Assembly: GCF_024496245.1 (NCBI RefSeq)
Contig: NZ_CP101740.1
Location: 1,983,501 to 2,047,500 of the forward strand
Direction of reading: 5' to 3'
Origin: Sphingomonas qomolangmaensis
GTDB taxonomy: Bacteria; Pseudomonadota; Alphaproteobacteria; Sphingomonadales; Sphingomonadaceae
Length of the DNA stretch: 64,000 bases
A program made the translations under genes and the position numbers. Below the pieces are notes generated by a model. The model saw only the letters and a program-made list of their open reading frames with translations, ran no database searches and was not told the origin of the DNA. Within the stretch, counting starts at the first letter, position 1. Each line of letters opens with the position of its first letter. Positions 60,462-64,000 of this stretch are shown piece after piece.

Positions 60462-61994
60462 TCAATACGCCCGCGCCACCAAGATCCGCTCGACCGCGGG
60501 CGCGCCGGTGAAGATGCACACCCCGTCGGCCGCCGCCGCATCTCCGGGCACGTTGCGCACCGTCAGCTTCAGCTTCTTCAGCCGCTCGACCACCGCGTCG
60601 AGCTCGGCCCCGGTCGGCTTGGCCCATTCGACCTCGACCCAGCCGGGATAGCGCTCGCCCTCGGCGAAATGCGCCTCGATCTGCGCAAACTCGGTCACCC
60701 CGCGGCGAATGCCCGCCTCGAGCCGCGCACGCGCGTCGGCATGCAGCGATGTCTGAATATCCTCGAGCATCGCCGCCGCTTCGGCCACCAGCTCGTCGCG
60801 CGGGACGATCGCCGAGGCAAGCTTGCCGCTTTCCTGGTACAGCCGGTCGCGGCGGATCACTGCGGCGTTGCCGCCCGCAACGTCGCGCGCGCCGACTTCG
60901 ACGATGATCGGCGCGCCCTTCTTCACCCAGCCCCAGCGCTTCACCTGCGCCTTGGCAGACTTGGCATCGACCAGCGCGCGCACCGGCTCGCCGAGCGCCG
61001 ACAGCTTGGCGAGATCGGCCTGCAGCGCCTTGGCATAGGCCAGCACCTCGGCATCCTCGGGCGCGTCGCGCAGCATCGGCACGATCACGATCTGCCACGG
61101 CGCGATCATCGGCGGCACGCGCAGCCCGTCATCGTCGCCATGGACCATGATGACCCCGCCGACCATCCGCGTCGACACGCCCCAGCTCGTCGTCTGCGCC
61201 AGCTCGTGCCCGCCATCGGCATTCTGGAAGCGGATGTTCTGCGCCGCCGAGAACGTCGTGCCCAGGAAGTGCGACGTCCCCGCCTGCAGCGCCTTGCCGT
61301 CCTGCATCATCGCCTCGATGCTGTACGTCGCGACCGCGCCGGGGAAGCGCTCATTCTCGGGCTTCTCGCCCGCCACCACCGGCAGCGCGAGGCAATCCTC
61401 GGCGAACGCGCGATAGACTTCGAGCATCTTGAGCGTCTCTTCGCGCGCCTCGGCCTCGGTCGCGTGCGCGGTATGGCCTTCCTGCCACAGGAATTCGCTG
61501 GTCCGCAGGAACATCCGCGTCCGCATTTCCCAGCGCACGACATTGGCCCATTGGTTGATCAGCACCGGCAGGTCGCGCCACGACTGGATCCAGCGGCTGA
61601 ACGCGGCACCGATCACCGTCTCCGACGTCGGCCGCACGACCAGCGGCTCCTCGAGCTTGGCGTCGGGATCGACCACCAACTTGCCGTCGACCGATTTCAG
61701 CCGGTGATGCGTGACGACCGCCATTTCCTTGGCGAAGCCCTCGACATGCTCGGCCTCCTTCTCGAAATATGAGAGCGGAATGAACAGCGGGAAATAGCAA
61801 TTCTCGTGCCCCGTCGCCTTGATACGATCGTCGAGCAAGCGCTGGATCCGCTCCCAGATGCCATAGCCCCATGGCCGGATGACCATGCAGCCGCGCACCC
61901 CCGATTCCTCGGCCATGTCGGCCTCGGCGATGACGGTCTGATACCAACGCGCGAAATCCTGCGCGCGCGTGACGGGAAGGGCATGCTTGATCAT
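60462..61994 (-). CDS. proS: Proline--tRNA ligase
   Basis: 510-aa class II aminoacyl-tRNA synthetase. Motif 2/3 features: TSETVIGAAFSRWIQSWRDL, RMFLRTSEFLWQEGHTAHAT, and LAQTTSWGVSTRMVGGVIMV. The architecture (MIKHALPVTRAQDFARWYQT, with no editing insertion) matches the archaeal/eukaryotic-like type 3 ProRS, not the common bacterial form of about 570 aa. ATG 61994 starts the family-like N-terminus. A true chromosomal housekeeping gene; no second ProRS is seen in the window. Confidence 0.94.
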   Translation of the reverse strand: MIKHALPVTRAQDFARWYQTVIAEADMAEESGVRGCMVIRPWGYGIWERIQRLLDDRIKATGHENCYFPLFIPLSYFEKEAEHVEGFAKEMAVVTHHRLKSVDGKLVVDPDAKLEEPLVVRPTSETVIGAAFSRWIQSWRDLPVLINQWANVVRWEMRTRMFLRTSEFLWQEGHTAHATEAEAREETLKMLEVYRAFAEDCLALPVVAGEKPENERFPGAVATYSIEAMMQDGKALQAGTSHFLGTTFSAAQNIRFQNADGGHELAQTTSWGVSTRMVGGVIMVHGDDDGLRVPPMIAPWQIVIVPMLRDAPEDAEVLAYAKALQADLAKLSALGEPVRALVDAKSAKAQVKRWGWVKKGAPIIVEVGARDVAGGNAAVIRRDRLYQESGKLASAIVPRDELVAEAAAMLEDIQTSLHADARARLEAGIRRGVTEFAQIEAHFAEGERYPGWVEVEWAKPTGAELDAVVERLKKLKLTVRNVPGDAAAADGVCIFTGAPAVERILVARAY

Positions 61995-62078
61995 GCGTCG
62001 GGCGATAGCCGCGGCGGCGGGGCGGAACAAGCTCCTCCCCCGCGACGGGAGCGGGCACGAGCGGCCGGCGGTACGCCG

Positions 62079-62355
62079 CCCCCTCCGTCAGCCCTTCGGG
62101 CTGCCACCTCCCCCTGGCGGGGGAGGATTGTTGCCCCACCCGCCGTCGCCAAGCGATCCTCCCCCGCCAGGGAGCATCGGGTCGGATCGTCCCCCGGACG
62201 ATCCTCGACCATGCGGGGCATGGTCAACCCGATGCTGGGGACCGCGCCCGCAGGGCGTGGTGGTGGGGGCGGGCACGGGCGGCCGTTGGTGATCCTCCCC
62301 CTCCGTCAGCCCTTCGGGCTGCCACCTCCCCCTGGCGGGGGAGGATCGTTGCCCC
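62079..62355. repeat. Compound repeat region with a duplicated 59-bp block
   Basis: A 59-bp block starting CCCCCTCCGTCAGCCCTTCG and containing CTCCCCCTGGCGGGGGAG occurs at 62079-62137 and again at 62297-62355 with one base difference. Between them is more palindromic sequence. It fills most of the divergent gap between proS and the EamA transporter. Confidence 0.88.
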
Positions 62356-62412
62356 GCCCCCTTTTCGCCGCCTCGCTTGCCCCGCCGCGCCCCACCCCCT
62401 ACCCGCACGCCC

Positions 62413-63306
62413 ATGCCCGCCAACCGCATCCTCACCGGCATTTCGCTTCGGCTGCTCGCGGCGCTGTCGCTGTCGGTGATGTTCGCGCTCGGCAAGATCG
62501 CCGAGCAGCGCGGCGCGCATCTGGTCGAAATCGTGTTCTGGCGCCAGGCGGCGATGCTGCCGGTGGTGGTCGCGGTGGTGATGGCGGGCCCCGGGCTCGC
62601 GTCGCTGCGCACCGACAAGCCGCGCGCGCATTTCTGGCGGATGATCGTCGGGCTGTCGGGGATGACCTTCAACTTCGCCGCGGTCACGATGCTGCCGCTC
62701 GCCGAATCAACCACCTTCGGCTTTTCGGTGCCGATCTTCGCGACGATCCTGTCGGCGCTGGTGCTCGCCGAGCCCGTCGGGCGGCACCGCTGGGGCGCGG
62801 TGATCATCGGCTTCACCGGCGTGCTGATCGTGCTCCAGCCGGGCAGCAGCCATGTGCCGCTCGCCGGCGCCGGCGTCGCGCTCACCGGCGCGGTGTTCAC
62901 CGCCAGCGTGACGATCATGATCCGCCAATTGGGCGCGACCGAGCGCGCGACGACGACGGTATTCTGGTTCGCCGCCTCGTCGCTGGTGCCGATGGGGATC
63001 GCGCTGCCCTTCTTCATCGGGCCGCACGATCTGCTGACCTGGGGGCTGATGGCGGCGACCGGGCTGGCGGGCGGCATCGCCCAGCTCGCGCTCACCGGCG
63101 CGCTACGCGCCGCGCCTGTCGCTGTCGTGCTGCCGATGGACTATTCGAGCCTGATCTGGGCGACGATCCTCGGCTGGCTGTTGTTCGGCGCGCTACCCAC
63201 CCCCTGGACGTGGATCGGCGCACCGATCGTCATCGCCAGCGGGCTATACATCGTCTGGCGCGAGCAGCGGCTGGCCCGCGCGATCAACAACGCGCCCGCC
63301 GTATAG
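62413..63306 (+). CDS. EamA-family (DMT) transporter
   Basis: 297-aa inner membrane protein with ten helices in two EamA repeats: LRLLAALSLSVMFALGKIAE in the first half and ALTGAVFTASVTIMIRQLGA in the second, ending IASGLYIVWREQRLARAINN. Drug/metabolite exporters of this family remove amino acids or small metabolites; substrate unknown. ATG 62413 chosen over one 12 codons earlier because the earlier sequence is Pro/Arg-rich and overlaps repeat DNA. Confidence 0.88.
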   Translation: MPANRILTGISLRLLAALSLSVMFALGKIAEQRGAHLVEIVFWRQAAMLPVVVAVVMAGPGLASLRTDKPRAHFWRMIVGLSGMTFNFAAVTMLPLAESTTFGFSVPIFATILSALVLAEPVGRHRWGAVIIGFTGVLIVLQPGSSHVPLAGAGVALTGAVFTASVTIMIRQLGATERATTTVFWFAASSLVPMGIALPFFIGPHDLLTWGLMAATGLAGGIAQLALTGALRAAPVAVVLPMDYSSLIWATILGWLLFGALPTPWTWIGAPIVIASGLYIVWREQRLARAINNAPAV

Positions 63307-63310
63307 CCGA

Positions 63311-63472
63311 TCAATCGGCGGCGTGATGCCCAGCATGCTGCTTGGTTGCATCATCGCAGCAATCGGCCTTCTGCTGGCAGCACTCGGCGTTCGGCCCGCA
63401 GCAGTCGGCGGCGGCAGCCGGGCCGGCCACCAGGATCGCGGCGACAAGCGCGGCAAAGAATTTCGATTTCAT
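63311..63472 (-). CDS. Exported Cys/His-rich peptide, 53 aa
   Basis: Signal peptide MKSKFFAALVAAILVAGPAA then a mature part of about 30 residues with six Cys in three CC pairs (DCCGPNAECCQQKADCCDD) and a His-rich end (KQHAGHHAAD). This pattern suggests periplasmic metal binding (copper or zinc) or a disulphide-rich miniprotein. ATG 63472 has GGAG with 6-nt spacing; upstream in-frame sequence has no such support. Not a family I can name. Confidence 0.65.
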   Translation of the reverse strand: MKSKFFAALVAAILVAGPAAAADCCGPNAECCQQKADCCDDATKQHAGHHAAD

Positions 63473-63549
63473 ATCCATCTCCAAGCTAGGCGGAGAAGCT
63501 ACCAGCATCACGCGACGACCGCCACCCGGGCTTTCGGCCCCCGACACTG

Positions 63550-63924
63550 CTAATCGAGCGGGTACAGCGCCGCCGCGACCCAGCGCAGTTCGGCGCGCAA
63601 CACCCCCCAGGCGCGCGCAGCCGCGCGGCTGTCCATCGGCTCGATCCCGATCCCGCGCGCGTCGAGTGCCTTCACCAGCGCAAGCGGCGGGCGCACCATC
63701 CGGCTCCCGGTCCCCAGGATCAAGAATTCGGGGAGCGGATCGAGCGCCAGCATCCCCGCCAAGTCGTCGATCCCCAGCGCATCGATCGCCGGCGGGGTCC
63801 AGCCATCGGCGCGTTCGGGGGTGACGATCAGCCCCTCATAGACGCCTTCATCGACGCGAAAGCCGCGGCCGACGATGCCGGTGATGATCGGCCCCTCGCC
63901 CGTGCGATCGCGATCCATCCGCAT
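63550..63924 (-). CDS. Mth938-like domain protein (DUF498/NDUFAF3 family)
   Basis: 124-aa protein: GPIITGIVGRGFRVDEGVYE, then FLILGTGSRMVRPPLALVKA, ending AELRWVAAALYPLD. This matches the Mth938-like fold; eukaryotic relatives assist complex I assembly, while the bacterial role is unclear. In alphaproteobacteria it commonly follows secD-secF. It starts 3 nt after the stop of the preceding gene, so it is in the same operon. Confidence 0.85.
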   Translation of the reverse strand: MRMDRDRTGEGPIITGIVGRGFRVDEGVYEGLIVTPERADGWTPPAIDALGIDDLAGMLALDPLPEFLILGTGSRMVRPPLALVKALDARGIGIEPMDSRAAARAWGVLRAELRWVAAALYPLD

Positions 63925-63927
63925 GGC

Positions 63928-64000
63928 TCAAGGAAGCTCTTTCGACCGCACCCGCTCGGCGCCCTGCGGCCCGACATCCTTGGGCAGGAAGCTGTCGGGC
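63928..64000 (-). CDS. C-terminal end of a gene cut by the window edge, possibly secF
   Basis: Only the last 23 codons are visible (PDSFLPKDVGPQGAERVRSK, then ELP and TGA at 63928-63930). The sequence is too short for a firm family call. SecF is suggested because the next gene is Mth938-like, which usually follows secF in this group, and a PDSFLPKD-type tail is compatible with that. Low confidence. Confidence 0.35.
   Translation of the reverse strand, partial: PDSFLPKDVGPQGAERVRSKELP

Overview
The window is high-GC chromosomal DNA from an alphaproteobacterium, most likely a sphingomonad (Sphingomonas or a close relative). The case rests on gene content: a TIGR04063-type exosortase-A glycosyltransferase, a DUF6481 protein, glnB-glnA, TamA-TamB, an intracellular PHA depolymerase, a type IB topoisomerase and many short GC-rich palindromic intergenic repeats. 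No rRNA, tRNA, CRISPR array, insertion sequence or replication origin was seen.

Layout. 1-5.8 kb is an accessory stretch: the frameshifted end of an epoxide hydrolase gene, a small unknown gene, a tightly coupled four-gene cluster (GT2 glycosyltransferase, acyl-CoA-dehydrogenase-like protein, PIG-L deacetylase, NodS-like methyltransferase), a DUF2383 four-helix protein, a G6-C20 homopolymer tract, a small membrane protein and an HU protein. 5.9-9.0 kb holds two exported type-B carboxylesterases in tandem. 9.3-15.4 kb is a chaperone-usher pilus operon (pilin, chaperone, usher, tip protein) on the minus strand, divergent from a LuxR-type regulator. It is visibly richer in A/T-ending codons than its surroundings, which suggests a different origin. 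15.4-16.5 kb has almost no recognisable coding.

16.5-34 kb is mostly core: DUF6481, a CinA-like protein, map, glnB-glnA behind a candidate sigma-54 promoter, an M20 peptidase, a quinone oxidoreductase/SDR pair divergent from an aldehyde dehydrogenase, a zinc-ribbon protein, an SLC13 permease and tamA-tamB. 34-38.9 kb contains an S24-type repressor facing two small genes across a perfect 14-bp palindrome, an XrtA-type glycosyltransferase with a membrane protein, and an acyltransferase. 38.9-49 kb: DJ-1/PfpI protein, topoisomerase IB, MscS channel, an outer-membrane MetA-like protein, putA, MaoC hydratase, thiolase and an AAA ATPase with a nested inverted repeat on its start codon. 49-64 kb: MFS transporter, PNPOx-like stress protein, PHA depolymerase, ABC exporter, saccharopine-dehydrogenase-like protein, RNase R, zinc alcohol dehydrogenase, prolyl-tRNA synthetase, EamA transporter, a Cys-rich exported peptide, a Mth938-like protein and the end of another gene.

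Two systems deserve attention. First, the four genes at 1049-4315 overlap by 4 nt at every junction. They combine activities that resemble Nod-factor logic (sugar transfer, N-deacetylation, NodS-like methylation) with an acyl-CoA-dehydrogenase-fold protein. Second, members of the CTCCCGC/GCGGGAG palindrome family, which elsewhere in the window are intergenic, lie in frame inside both putA and rnr and so are translated into both proteins.
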